Shown one piece after another: positions 1 through 7,821 of a DNA stretch of 64,000 nucleotides (its first letter is position 1; every line of letters begins with the position of its first letter). The notes under the pieces were generated by a model that had not been told where the DNA came from, did no database searches, and saw nothing but the letters and a program-made list of their open reading frames with translations. The stretch comes from Porphyromonadaceae bacterium UBA7555. Its GTDB lineage: Bacteria > Bacteroidota > Bacteroidia > Bacteroidales > Muribaculaceae. Where the stretch lies: positions 35,620-99,619 of the forward strand of contig DLLT01000018.1 in the NCBI GenBank assembly GCA_002478045.1, in the 5' to 3' direction. The position numbers and the translations under genes were made by a program.

Positions 1-793
1 TATACATATCCAAGACACTCTGAGGCAGCATCTTGGTGCGGCGAGTGGCCACAACGCGGCCGCCCCACTTGACACTTATGGTATCGTAATAATTCCAGCC
101 TTTGACGGGCATAACGTTATGGTAAAACGAACGCACACGGGCCAATTTATTGGTCACGGCTGTCGTATCGCCCATATTGATGACGTGCCCCACAACATTG
201 GGATGTACTATGATGTCGCCGGTGCTTCGGTCAAGGCTGACACTGGCAACGAGGGCATCGGCGCCGGCATCGGCATGTATCGTTGCCAACATAGGCAGCA
301 GGCGGCGCACACTTGCCGGGTCGGCAAAATTGCCGCACAACACGGGGACGTCCACACAATGCTGCGGGTCGGCGGGCAGCCGCTTGCCCACGGCGTTGAC
401 GTAATACGACTGTGTATTGTCGTCCGGAAAGACGCGAGCCACGGGCACCATAGGCACTACGCATACACGCAAGCTGCCGTCAGCCAGGATATTGACCGAG
501 GCGTGCTCTATACGGTTGTTGGCGGACAGGGCTTCCTGTAGCCGATAGGTGCTGACATGTCCGCACTGCATGGTATCCAGCCCGGGATACACCGAAGCAA
601 GGATGTCCTTGATGTCCGAAGCGGTGACGAAGCGCACGCCGAGGGTATCCTCAAGCTCGATAATCGGCACACCTATAGGCCGATGGGCACGTGCCGACCC
701 GGCTATAGGCACAACGATGCATAGGTACGCTGCCATTGCCACGGATAGCAGGCAGCGCACAATCGTGCGGCGTTCGGCGTGTATTTTCCTCAT
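1..793 (-). CDS. ftsQ: Cell division protein FtsQ/DivIB (partial, 3' end beyond window)
   Basis: An open frame runs from the ATG at 793-791 to the window edge without a stop, giving about 264 residues. It opens with a short basic stretch (MRKIHAERR), then one hydrophobic segment at about residues 12-32, then a periplasmic part with a POTRA-like beginning (IIELEDTLGVRFVTASDIKD). This is the layout of FtsQ, the bitopic divisome protein that links FtsL/FtsB to FtsW/FtsI. It starts 19 bp after murC, which is the usual Bacteroidota order murG-murC-ftsQ; ftsA and ftsZ would be expected next, outside the window. The call rests on topology and context, since FtsQ sequence is poorly conserved. Confidence 0.85.
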   Translation of the reverse strand, partial: MRKIHAERRTIVRCLLSVAMAAYLCIVVPIAGSARAHRPIGVPIIELEDTLGVRFVTASDIKDILASVYPGLDTMQCGHVSTYRLQEALSANNRIEHASVNILADGSLRVCVVPMVPVARVFPDDNTQSYYVNAVGKRLPADPQHCVDVPVLCGNFADPASVRRLLPMLATIHADAGADALVASVSLDRSTGDIIVHPNVVGHVINMGDTTAVTNKLARVRSFYHNVMPVKGWNYYDTISVKWGGRVVATRRTKMLPQSVLDMY

Positions 794-812
794 CGTTAAC
801 TGATTGTCAGTC

Positions 813-2243
813 TTATTTATGGTCGTATGCGGCAACGGTCTCCTTGACGATATCATCCACATAATTGGTGATGTCGCCGGCACCTGCCGTCAATAAGATT
901 TCAAAGTTACAATGTTTTATGGTATCTACCAACTTTTCTTTGGGAATAAGCACTTTTTTGTCGGTACGAAGTTTGTCGAAAATCAATTTCGATGTCACTC
1001 CGGGTATGGGTTGCTCGCGTGCGGGGTAGATGTCGAGGAGTATGACGCCGCCGTCGGCGTGGTCGAGAGCCGCAGCAAATTGGTCGGCGAAGTCGCGCGT
1101 ACGTGTGTACAAGTGCGGCTGGAAAGCCACGGTAAGCTTGCATTCGGGATAGAGTGCCTTGACCGAAGCGATGCTTTGACGCAATTCGTCGGGATGGTGT
1201 GCGTAGTCGTCGATGATGACGTGTCCGCCGGGCATGGGTTCCTTGAGATGGAATTGGAAGCGGCGTTCGGCGCCTTGGAAACGCGCCAGTGCGCTACGTA
1301 TGGCCTCGTGCGGCAGCAGCGATTGGTCATCGCCGAGGGCAATGAGGCACGCTCCGGCGGCGGCCACGGCATTTTCGATATTGATTTCGACGGGTACGCC
1401 GAGCGAGATGTCGCGTATGGGGTCGCCGAAGGGATGAACAAGGTCAAAGACTATTTCGCCACCGCCGCGGCGTATATTGGCGGCGTGGAAGTCGCCTTCG
1501 TCTCGGCTGTAGGTGTAGCGGCGGACGCCGGCGGCGGGGCGCGGCACCACCTTCAGTCCGGTATGTATCAGCAGGGCGCCGTCTTCGCGTATCAGCTCGG
1601 TGAAATGGGCAAAGCTCTCGAGGTAAGCCTCCTCGGTGCCATAAATGTCCAGATGATCGGGGTCGGTGGCTGTGATGACGGCCACATAAGGTGTCAGCTG
1701 GTGGAAGCTGCGGTCGTATTCGTCGGCCTCAACGACACAAAGATCACTGGAACCATTGAGTATGAGATTGCTGCCGACATTGCGCAGGATGCCGCCGAGA
1801 AAGGCGTTGCACCCCACCGGTGCACGATCCAGAATGTACGCAGCCATAGATGACGTCGTGGTCTTGCCATGCGTGCCGGCAAAGCACAACGATCGCATGC
1901 CCCGGGTGATTTTGCCCAACAATACGGCGCGTTTGACCACCTCGAAGCCGCCGTTGCGGAAGTACGAGAGTATCGAATTGGACTCTGGAACGGCGGGTGT
2001 ATATACCACCAATGTGTCCGCGGGGTTGCGGAAGGTCTCGCCTATGGCATCGGCATTGTCTTCGAAGGTGATGGCGGCGCCCTCGTCTATAAGATTATGG
2101 GTCAAGGCTGTGGGCGTACGGTCATACCCGGCCACGTTTTTGTCCGCATGAAGACAGTAGCGAACCAGAGCGGCCATACCTATGCCGCCGGCGCCTACAA
2201 AGTATATGTTGTCGTAATCCTTGAGTGTGCGAGTTTGTGTCAT
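813..2243 (-). CDS. murC: UDP-N-acetylmuramate--L-alanine ligase MurC
   Basis: This cytoplasmic ATP-dependent ligase adds L-Ala to UDP-MurNAc, the first step in building the peptidoglycan stem peptide. The 476 residues have the Mur ligase layout. An N-terminal nucleotide-binding loop (VGAGGIGMAAL, about 16-26) is followed by the ATP-binding motif GTHGKTTTSS at about 118-127 and the C-terminal motif DDYAHHPDE at about 345. Length is normal for the family. The ATG overlaps the murG stop by four bases (ATGA), so the two are probably translationally coupled. It belongs to the ftsW-murG-murC-ftsQ half of the split dcw cluster. Confidence 0.97.
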   Translation of the reverse strand: MTQTRTLKDYDNIYFVGAGGIGMAALVRYCLHADKNVAGYDRTPTALTHNLIDEGAAITFEDNADAIGETFRNPADTLVVYTPAVPESNSILSYFRNGGFEVVKRAVLLGKITRGMRSLCFAGTHGKTTTSSMAAYILDRAPVGCNAFLGGILRNVGSNLILNGSSDLCVVEADEYDRSFHQLTPYVAVITATDPDHLDIYGTEEAYLESFAHFTELIREDGALLIHTGLKVVPRPAAGVRRYTYSRDEGDFHAANIRRGGGEIVFDLVHPFGDPIRDISLGVPVEINIENAVAAAGACLIALGDDQSLLPHEAIRSALARFQGAERRFQFHLKEPMPGGHVIIDDYAHHPDELRQSIASVKALYPECKLTVAFQPHLYTRTRDFADQFAAALDHADGGVILLDIYPAREQPIPGVTSKLIFDKLRTDKKVLIPKEKLVDTIKHCNFEILLTAGAGDITNYVDDIVKETVAAYDHK

Positions 2244-3403
2244 AGCTTATGTGATTGTTGTACAATATCTTCAATAATATTAACGATGGTCGCCGTAGCC
2301 TCGGGTCGGCCCATTGCAGCGGCATTTTCAGCCAAGGTTTCACGACGTGTCGGGTCGGCCAAGAGGCCGAGGACGGCGCCGGCAAGGTTGCGCATGGCAT
2401 CCGCATCGGTCACCAGCACTGCCGCATTGCGTTTCACAAGAGCCATAGCGTTGTGATACTGATGGTTCTCGGCGACATTGGGCGAGGGCACGAGCACGGC
2501 GGCCTTGCCTAACAGTTGCAATTCGCTGATGGTGGATGCACCGGCACGCGACACCACCACATCGGCAGCGCGGTATGCCGTGGCCATATCGGCGATAAAG
2601 GTCGTGACCTTAACGCCTTCGGGAATGGTGACATCATCGCCGGGGGCGTATGTCTTTCCGGTCTGCCAGAGCACCTGAGCGCCGGTAGCGGCAATGGCAT
2701 TTGCTGCGCCTCCGGCTAAGGCTTGGTTGATGGTGCGAGCGCCGAGGCTGCCGCCCACAACGAGCACCAGCGGACGCTCGGGGTCGAAACCGAGGGCCTG
2801 ACGTGCCCGCTCGGGGGTGAGAGTGCAGTCGCGCAAGGCGGCGCGCACCGGATTGCCCGTAAGGATGACGCGGTCGCCCGGGAAAAAGCGGTCCATACCT
2901 TCGTAGGCGACGCAGATGGCACGAGCGCGGCGGCCCAGCAGTTTATTGGTAACGCCGGCATACGAATTCTGTTCTTGCAGTACGGTAGGTATCCCGGCGC
3001 GCTGGGCGGCCTTAAGCAGCGGGCCGCTGGCATATCCGCCGACTCCTATGGCCACATCGGGTCTAAAGTCGCGTACCAAGGCGCGACAGCGACGTGTGGC
3101 CTTCCAGGCCAACCACAGCACGCGGAAATTGCGCCACAGGCGACGACGATCCAATCCGGCGATGGTCAGTCCCTCTATGGGGTAGCCGGCTGCGGGGACA
3201 CGTTCCATTTCCATGCGTCCGTTGGCTCCCACGAAGCGTATTTCGGCCTCGGGATTGCGCCGGCGTATTTCATCGGCTATGGACAGCGCCGGGAATATAT
3301 GTCCGCCGGTGCCGCCGCCGCTGATGATGACGCGGTGCAGCAGTTTCCGGCTCTCGTCGCCGTAGTTGGCGGCGGATTTGGATGCTTCGATATCGTGTTG
3401 CAT
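2240..3403 (-). CDS. murG: UDP-N-acetylglucosamine--lipid I GlcNAc transferase MurG
   Basis: MurG is a membrane-associated GT28 enzyme that transfers GlcNAc onto lipid I to make lipid II. The glycine-rich loop SGGGTGGHIFPALSIADEI lies at about residues 28-46. The donor half carries the typical EQNSYAGVTNKLL and SQLLG/ENHQYHNA-like segments. The length, 387 residues, is slightly above the usual 350-370 because of an N-terminal leader of about 25 residues (MQHDIEASKSAANYGDESRK); an internal start is possible but there is no clear alternative ATG. It lies 26 bp after ftsW and overlaps murC. Confidence 0.96.
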   Translation of the reverse strand: MQHDIEASKSAANYGDESRKLLHRVIISGGGTGGHIFPALSIADEIRRRNPEAEIRFVGANGRMEMERVPAAGYPIEGLTIAGLDRRRLWRNFRVLWLAWKATRRCRALVRDFRPDVAIGVGGYASGPLLKAAQRAGIPTVLQEQNSYAGVTNKLLGRRARAICVAYEGMDRFFPGDRVILTGNPVRAALRDCTLTPERARQALGFDPERPLVLVVGGSLGARTINQALAGGAANAIAATGAQVLWQTGKTYAPGDDVTIPEGVKVTTFIADMATAYRAADVVVSRAGASTISELQLLGKAAVLVPSPNVAENHQYHNAMALVKRNAAVLVTDADAMRNLAGAVLGLLADPTRRETLAENAAAMGRPEATATIVNIIEDIVQQSHKL

Positions 3404-3429
3404 GGTTTATGCGTATATGTGTATAGTTT

Positions 3430-4788
3430 CTACAATACGGTGGGGTTGTCGGCAAAGCCCTTGTCTTCGATTGTGGTGATGCGGTCGCGCATTTCTTCGC
3501 GTGCGCCGCGGCGCGTAGCATGACGACTTACACTGAGCATAATACCCAGTGCCACCGAGGTGATGATTACCGATGAGCCGCCCTTGGATATGAGCGGCAA
3601 AGGCTGGCCGCTCACCGGCAGCGTTCCCACGACTATGCCTATGTGCACAAGCGCCTGACAGGTAATAAATACGGCCATACCTATCACCAATAGTGCCGGG
3701 TATGCCTTGGTGCATTTTGTCGCCAAGTGTCCGGCGCGGAACAATAGGAACAGATATAGTAGCATTACCGCCAGTCCGCCTATCAGTCCGGTGTCTTCGA
3801 CGACAATGGCGTATATGTAATCCGAAAAAGCCAGGGGCAGACGCGCGGCCTCGCGTGAACGTCCGGGGCCAACGCCTATGATGCCGCCGTTGGCTTGTGC
3901 GATATAGGAATATTGTTCCTGTCTGTTTTCGCTGGTGATGGGGTCATCGTATTTGTCGGAGCGGAAAAAGTTGAGCAAACGGTTTTTTCGCATGTCCGAG
4001 CGGTCGGTCTCGATACCGCCGGCCACATTCTCGATACGCTCCGCCTCATCGCTTTTCGATGTTGAGAACATCTTTATGCCCTCATATCCTATGCCGAGTA
4101 CGGCGTATATTCCGCAAACTATAAACCATTTGCGCCAGCTGACGCCGCCTATAAGCATCATAGACAGGCTTATAGCCATAAGTAGAGCGGTATTGGTGAG
4201 GCCCTGGTTGATCAGTAACATTCCGAAGAACAGTACAGTGCCGGAGACCAATACAATACCTTTATTGGAAATGTCGCGCCCGCCGTTGATCTGCGATACG
4301 GCCAGCACTCGCGCTATCAACAGCGCCGCCGTCATCTTAAGTATCTCGGAGGGTTGAACCGTGACAATAAACAGCGAAAACGAGCGACGCGCACCATTGA
4401 TGACATTGCCGAAGAACATAGTGTATATCGCCGACAAGACTGCCAAGACGACTATAACGAACGTCCATTTATAGACCCAATTGTAATGCATACGTTGCAA
4501 CAGCAACATAATCAAAAATCCTGCAAAGAGCAGCATGACATGTCGCATCAGCGGGAAGAGGACATTGCCGTTGACAATTTCGCGCGATGAGGCGCTGAAA
4601 AGCTCGACTATCGAAACCAGGCACAGCAATATATATATACCCCAAATGTATCGGTCGCTACGTGGCCGAGGACGTACCGCCTCTATGTCGGCGGCGGCGC
4701 TATCGCACTTTGGCTTGCGCACGGGGTCGGGCATGCCGTCTTCGTCATAGTGCATAGCACGCGGAGAGTTTGTGTCTTTGGTTGTCAT
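3430..4788 (-). CDS. ftsW: Peptidoglycan glycosyltransferase FtsW (SEDS family)
   Basis: FtsW is the SEDS-family polymerase that works with the division transpeptidase FtsI at the septum. The 452-residue protein has a charged cytoplasmic N-terminus of about 45 residues and then about ten hydrophobic segments. Late SEDS signatures are visible: the PGRSREAARLPLAFSDYIYA stretch, and GTLPVSGQPLPLISKGGSS near the C-terminus. In the standard dcw order ftsW directly follows murD. Here it is separated from murD by seven unrelated genes and preceded by 338 bp of non-coding DNA that holds a candidate promoter shared with rsmH. Confidence 0.95.
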   Translation of the reverse strand: MTTKDTNSPRAMHYDEDGMPDPVRKPKCDSAAADIEAVRPRPRSDRYIWGIYILLCLVSIVELFSASSREIVNGNVLFPLMRHVMLLFAGFLIMLLLQRMHYNWVYKWTFVIVVLAVLSAIYTMFFGNVINGARRSFSLFIVTVQPSEILKMTAALLIARVLAVSQINGGRDISNKGIVLVSGTVLFFGMLLINQGLTNTALLMAISLSMMLIGGVSWRKWFIVCGIYAVLGIGYEGIKMFSTSKSDEAERIENVAGGIETDRSDMRKNRLLNFFRSDKYDDPITSENRQEQYSYIAQANGGIIGVGPGRSREAARLPLAFSDYIYAIVVEDTGLIGGLAVMLLYLFLLFRAGHLATKCTKAYPALLVIGMAVFITCQALVHIGIVVGTLPVSGQPLPLISKGGSSVIITSVALGIMLSVSRHATRRGAREEMRDRITTIEDKGFADNPTVL

Positions 4789-5126
4789 TGGGATAAGTAT
4801 ATGTTTGTCTGTGCTTTGTGTCTACATTAAGTTCCGAAGATACACATACATACCGGTAGCCCGCGAGGCGGACTCCCGACAAGTGGCTACCGTCCCTTAC
4901 GCACTTTCGGCGCAGCATCGGATGCCGACATCCGTAGCCTTAGCAGCGGACGCTGTGTTTCGGGGTGTAAAATTACGCATTTTTTCGGCTCGCTCAGCCG
5001 ACTTTCCCCGTTTTTGTCCAAATTTATTGATTAGCCGCGTTCAAAAAAATGCGGAATTTGATAAAGCAAAGGAATTCCACAGCTTTTCCCGGCCATAATT
5101 CCACATTCTACATTCTACATTCTACA
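4789..5126. other. Non-coding spacer upstream of ftsW
   Basis: No credible gene is present in these 338 bp. The spacer holds a promoter-like block at 4965-4985 oriented towards ftsW, and a 7-bp tandem repeat (CATTCTA, three copies) at 5104-5124 beside the stop of the upstream acyltransferase. I see nothing else with a recognisable role. Confidence 0.6.
4965..4985 (-). promoter_or_regulatory. Candidate promoter block for ftsW-murG-murC-ftsQ
   Basis: Read on the minus strand, this 21-bp block contains TAATTTTA at 4975-4968, one mismatch from the Bacteroidota -7 consensus TAnnTTTG, preceded by an A-rich run. No good -33 TTTG sits at 19-21 nt. The same 21 bases occur at 21008-21028 upstream of rsmH, which is the main support for function. 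The leader to ftsW would be about 170 nt. Confidence 0.45.
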
Positions 5127-5128
5127 TT
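5104..5128. repeat. 7-bp tandem repeat (CATTCTA x3)
   Basis: Three perfect copies of CATTCTA (5104-5124) are followed by a partial copy that runs into the stop codon of the acyltransferase gene. This is a short slippage-prone array of unknown function. Confidence 0.8.
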
Positions 5129-6149
5129 ATTTAGCTTTATTATTCAGCTTTCGCCAAGCGAGCGTCAGCAGATAGGATGCCACGAAGGTTATCAGACCGT
5201 TGACCGTCACACCGAGGTCTATATCGGCCAGGCGTAGCATGTAATGTAGGATGGCGATATGTGCCAAGTAGATGCCGTATGAGCAACGACTCACACTGAT
5301 ACACAGCCGCGCAAGTATACCTCGCGGCGCCGGCAGAGCCGTAAGCAGAACAAATAATGTAGTCTGAATTGCTATTCCGTTGAATCCGGCAACGGCCGTC
5401 ACCGCGTCATAGTATCCCCAGCGCATAGCCACGGCTCCCATCTTGAGCGTCAGCGGCACGGCCGCAATGAAGGCCAATATCCAATAGCATATTTGCCACC
5501 GGCGCGAACGCGTCGTTACCGGCCATCGCGTAAAGTAGTATCCTGCAACCATATAGCCCATACAGCCGTAAAACCCGGTGAACACTCCGCCGCCATCCTC
5601 CAGTATAGCGGTTTGCGCCGAAGCCCAAGGCAGCGTCCCGGCGGCCAACCACATCAACAGGAAGTATTCGACACTGCGGCGTCGAGCCGTGGCAAGCCAC
5701 GGCGACAGGAAGGGAGCAAACAGGTATAGCCCGATCATAGCCAAGACAAACCACCCCGTACCCCATGTCGGGGTGTATAGGCAGTATAGTAGACGGTGGC
5801 CGATGCTGACATCCTGATGCGGCGTCAGATAATAGTCCATCAGCAAATAGGCTACGGTCCAGAAGGCAAAGGCGGGCAGGAGGGCGCACAGACGCCTTTT
5901 CACAAAGGCTCGGCCATCGCGCACCGGAAAAATCAGCGCCCCGGAGGTCATAAAGAACAGTACCGGCGTGCATATATACGGGTGTACGGCTTGGTAGACA
6001 CTCTCGTCCATATACTCGTGCACGGTGTGCAACGCCACAATCATTATTATGGCGAAAGCACGCACTACATCAAGGCGCACATAGCGGCCGTCGATGCACT
6101 CTCGCATCGACGGCGCAATGGGCGTATATGTCTGCATATCGGCAGGCAT
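5127..6149 (-). CDS. Membrane acyltransferase, acyltransferase-3 family
   Basis: The 340-residue polytopic membrane protein begins with the acyltransferase-3 signature: RLDVVRAFAIIMIVALHTVHEY at about 23-44 has the conserved R-x10-H arrangement. About ten hydrophobic segments follow. The family transfers acyl groups such as acetyl or succinyl to extracytoplasmic sugars, for example O-antigen, capsule or peptidoglycan. The acceptor cannot be read from sequence. It starts 13 bp after the preceding membrane-protein gene and is the last of five closely spaced minus-strand genes beginning with the NamZ homologue. With a muramidase upstream, a peptidoglycan- or glycan-related substrate is possible but unproven. 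Another member lies at 55192-56214. Confidence 0.85.
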   Translation of the reverse strand: MPADMQTYTPIAPSMRECIDGRYVRLDVVRAFAIIMIVALHTVHEYMDESVYQAVHPYICTPVLFFMTSGALIFPVRDGRAFVKRRLCALLPAFAFWTVAYLLMDYYLTPHQDVSIGHRLLYCLYTPTWGTGWFVLAMIGLYLFAPFLSPWLATARRRSVEYFLLMWLAAGTLPWASAQTAILEDGGGVFTGFYGCMGYMVAGYYFTRWPVTTRSRRWQICYWILAFIAAVPLTLKMGAVAMRWGYYDAVTAVAGFNGIAIQTTLFVLLTALPAPRGILARLCISVSRCSYGIYLAHIAILHYMLRLADIDLGVTVNGLITFVASYLLTLAWRKLNNKAK

Positions 6150-6162
6150 TCAAAGATCTGTA

Positions 6163-6852
6163 TTATTCTTCGTCGGCAGGTAGTTGGGCTAGTTCGCTGC
6201 GCACATTCCACCAGCCGATAATCATAAACACGGCTGCAACAAGTGCTGCGAGACCTATCAGGATGGTCAACACTGCCACTCCGCCAAATCCGTTGCGGAA
6301 CAGGAAAGAGAAGAAGTCTTCGGTGCGGAAAAGAGCAATGAGCGCTACCAGGGCGCACACAGCAAGGATGACGAGCTGGATTGTGAAAGCGACAGACACA
6401 CTGCCCATAGACTTGAGGCCGCGAAGCTTGAGCTTGCGACACTCATCGTTGCTCCTTGCCACATACGTGATTGTACATACAAATAGTGCAATAGTCAGCA
6501 GTTTGATTATGACTATGGATGTTTTGTAACCGCTGTATCCTAATACTTGAGGCACCAGTATTATCAGCACTACGTATGCCACGGCAGCGATAGCAATGCT
6601 TAACTGAGCCTTAAAGAGTTGCTCGAAAGATGCGGCAACTGCACCATTATAGCCCTTGAGTGTCATAGAGGTATTATACATTCCTACCAACCATAGGATA
6701 AGACCGACGAGCGACACAACAGCCACGGCCGGCGAATCGGGCGCAAGAAGTGCCAGCAGAACACTGAGACCATACATAAGTGTAACGCCGATGGCACTGA
6801 GCATCGTGGCGTTGGAAAGCGCCGAAAGGCGAACTTGTTCGTTTTGTTCCAT
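6163..6852 (-). CDS. Unrecognised polytopic membrane protein
   Basis: I do not recognise this family. The frame is open from 6888, but the ATG at 6852 (MEQNEQVRLS) is preferred because the upstream ATG directly abuts the WYL gene stop and adds only a short leader. The roughly 229-residue product has six hydrophobic segments in pairs. A charged loop (ARSNDECRKLKLRGLK) sits in the middle and an acidic tail (AQLPADEE) at the end. It lies between a WYL regulator and an acyltransferase with short spacing, so co-transcription is likely. No catalytic motif is visible. Confidence 0.75.
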   Translation of the reverse strand: MEQNEQVRLSALSNATMLSAIGVTLMYGLSVLLALLAPDSPAVAVVSLVGLILWLVGMYNTSMTLKGYNGAVAASFEQLFKAQLSIAIAAVAYVVLIILVPQVLGYSGYKTSIVIIKLLTIALFVCTITYVARSNDECRKLKLRGLKSMGSVSVAFTIQLVILAVCALVALIALFRTEDFFSFLFRNGFGGVAVLTILIGLAALVAAVFMIIGWWNVRSELAQLPADEE

Positions 6853-6888
6853 AATCAATTGTGTATTAAGTAAAAAAATGGTTTCCAT

Positions 6889-7791
6889 TTACTTGTCCTC
6901 GTCATAGGGAGCGAGGGCGCGGCGCAGGCGGTCGATGAGCATCACCCGCAGTTCGGGAGGCGAGACCACGGTGATGCGGTCGGCCTTTGACATAAGCTCT
7001 TCGACAAGATCATCGGTGATGCGCATACGATAACGAAACAGCGAGAAACCGTCATGCACAAACTCTTCCTGCGAAGCATGCAACGGCAACGCCCGCAGGT
7101 ACTTGGCTTGCACGTGGTCGACGCGCAGCGTGATGGTCTTGGCGGCGGCACGCGTTACCACCAGCCCGAAGCTGTCGCGGAAGTAGTCATCGGCATTGAC
7201 GTCGGTGGGAAGCTCAAAGGCCTTATGGGACAAATGCACCTGATCCATACGGTCCAGGGCATAGGTCTTGACGCGGTTTTCGCGCACGTTGCGGCCTATG
7301 ACGTACCATCGCTGATGGAATATGCGCACAAAATAAGGCTCAAGCGTAACTTCGCGGTCGGGACGGCTACGCGTAAAGTTGTTGTAATCAAAGACGAGGA
7401 CATGGTTTTGACGCAAAGCATCGATGATGACTCCCAGATAGGTGCGTGCACTGGGAACATCCTCGAGACAAATGCGTGATGCCACGCTGCGCCCCGCGGC
7501 AATGATGTCATTGACGGCAGCGCTATTGAGCATCCAGTCGGTCACTTCGCGGGAATGAGCGTCTTCTTCGGTGATGTAGTACTCGAAGGTCGAGTTGTCG
7601 CACTCGATATTGAGCCCGAAGATTTCGAGTATGGCTTCACGATAGTTGTAGAATGTGCGGCGCGTAAGGGGGCGACCCTCCGAGACATCACTCTTGAGCC
7701 ATAGCTCGGTCAGCTCATGGCGCGAGATGCGTCGACGCCGACGTATGGTGTCTATAATCCAGAAATACTTGCTTAAAAGATTGCGTGCCAT
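6889..7791 (-). CDS. WYL-domain transcriptional regulator
   Basis: The 300-residue protein has an N-terminal DNA-binding part (about 1-70: SKYFWIIDTIRRRRRISRHEL, RRTFYNYREAILEIFG) resembling a winged helix. It is followed by a WYL-type sensor domain with the patch RWYVIGRNVRENRVKTYALDRM at about 165-186. A C-terminal WCX-like extension follows. WYL proteins bind nucleic acids or nucleotides and regulate nearby operons, DNA-repair genes or defence genes. No defence genes lie nearby. The adjoining genes are a sodium symporter 30 bp upstream and a membrane protein 36 bp downstream, so this could be a local regulator of the NamZ-symporter operon. Confidence 0.85.
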   Translation of the reverse strand: MARNLLSKYFWIIDTIRRRRRISRHELTELWLKSDVSEGRPLTRRTFYNYREAILEIFGLNIECDNSTFEYYITEEDAHSREVTDWMLNSAAVNDIIAAGRSVASRICLEDVPSARTYLGVIIDALRQNHVLVFDYNNFTRSRPDREVTLEPYFVRIFHQRWYVIGRNVRENRVKTYALDRMDQVHLSHKAFELPTDVNADDYFRDSFGLVVTRAAAKTITLRVDHVQAKYLRALPLHASQEEFVHDGFSLFRYRMRITDDLVEELMSKADRITVVSPPELRVMLIDRLRRALAPYDEDK

Positions 7792-7821
7792 CGCTGTGCG
7801 TATTTATGTCGCGGCTCTATA

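Noticed and set aside
912..1853. Long plus-strand open frame of 313 codons
   Set aside because: It is antisense to murC, whose motifs are unmistakable, and its composition shows no family features.
6889..7791. WYL protein as a marker of a defence island
   Set aside because: No nuclease, methylase, reverse transcriptase or other defence gene lies nearby; neighbours are a symporter and membrane proteins.
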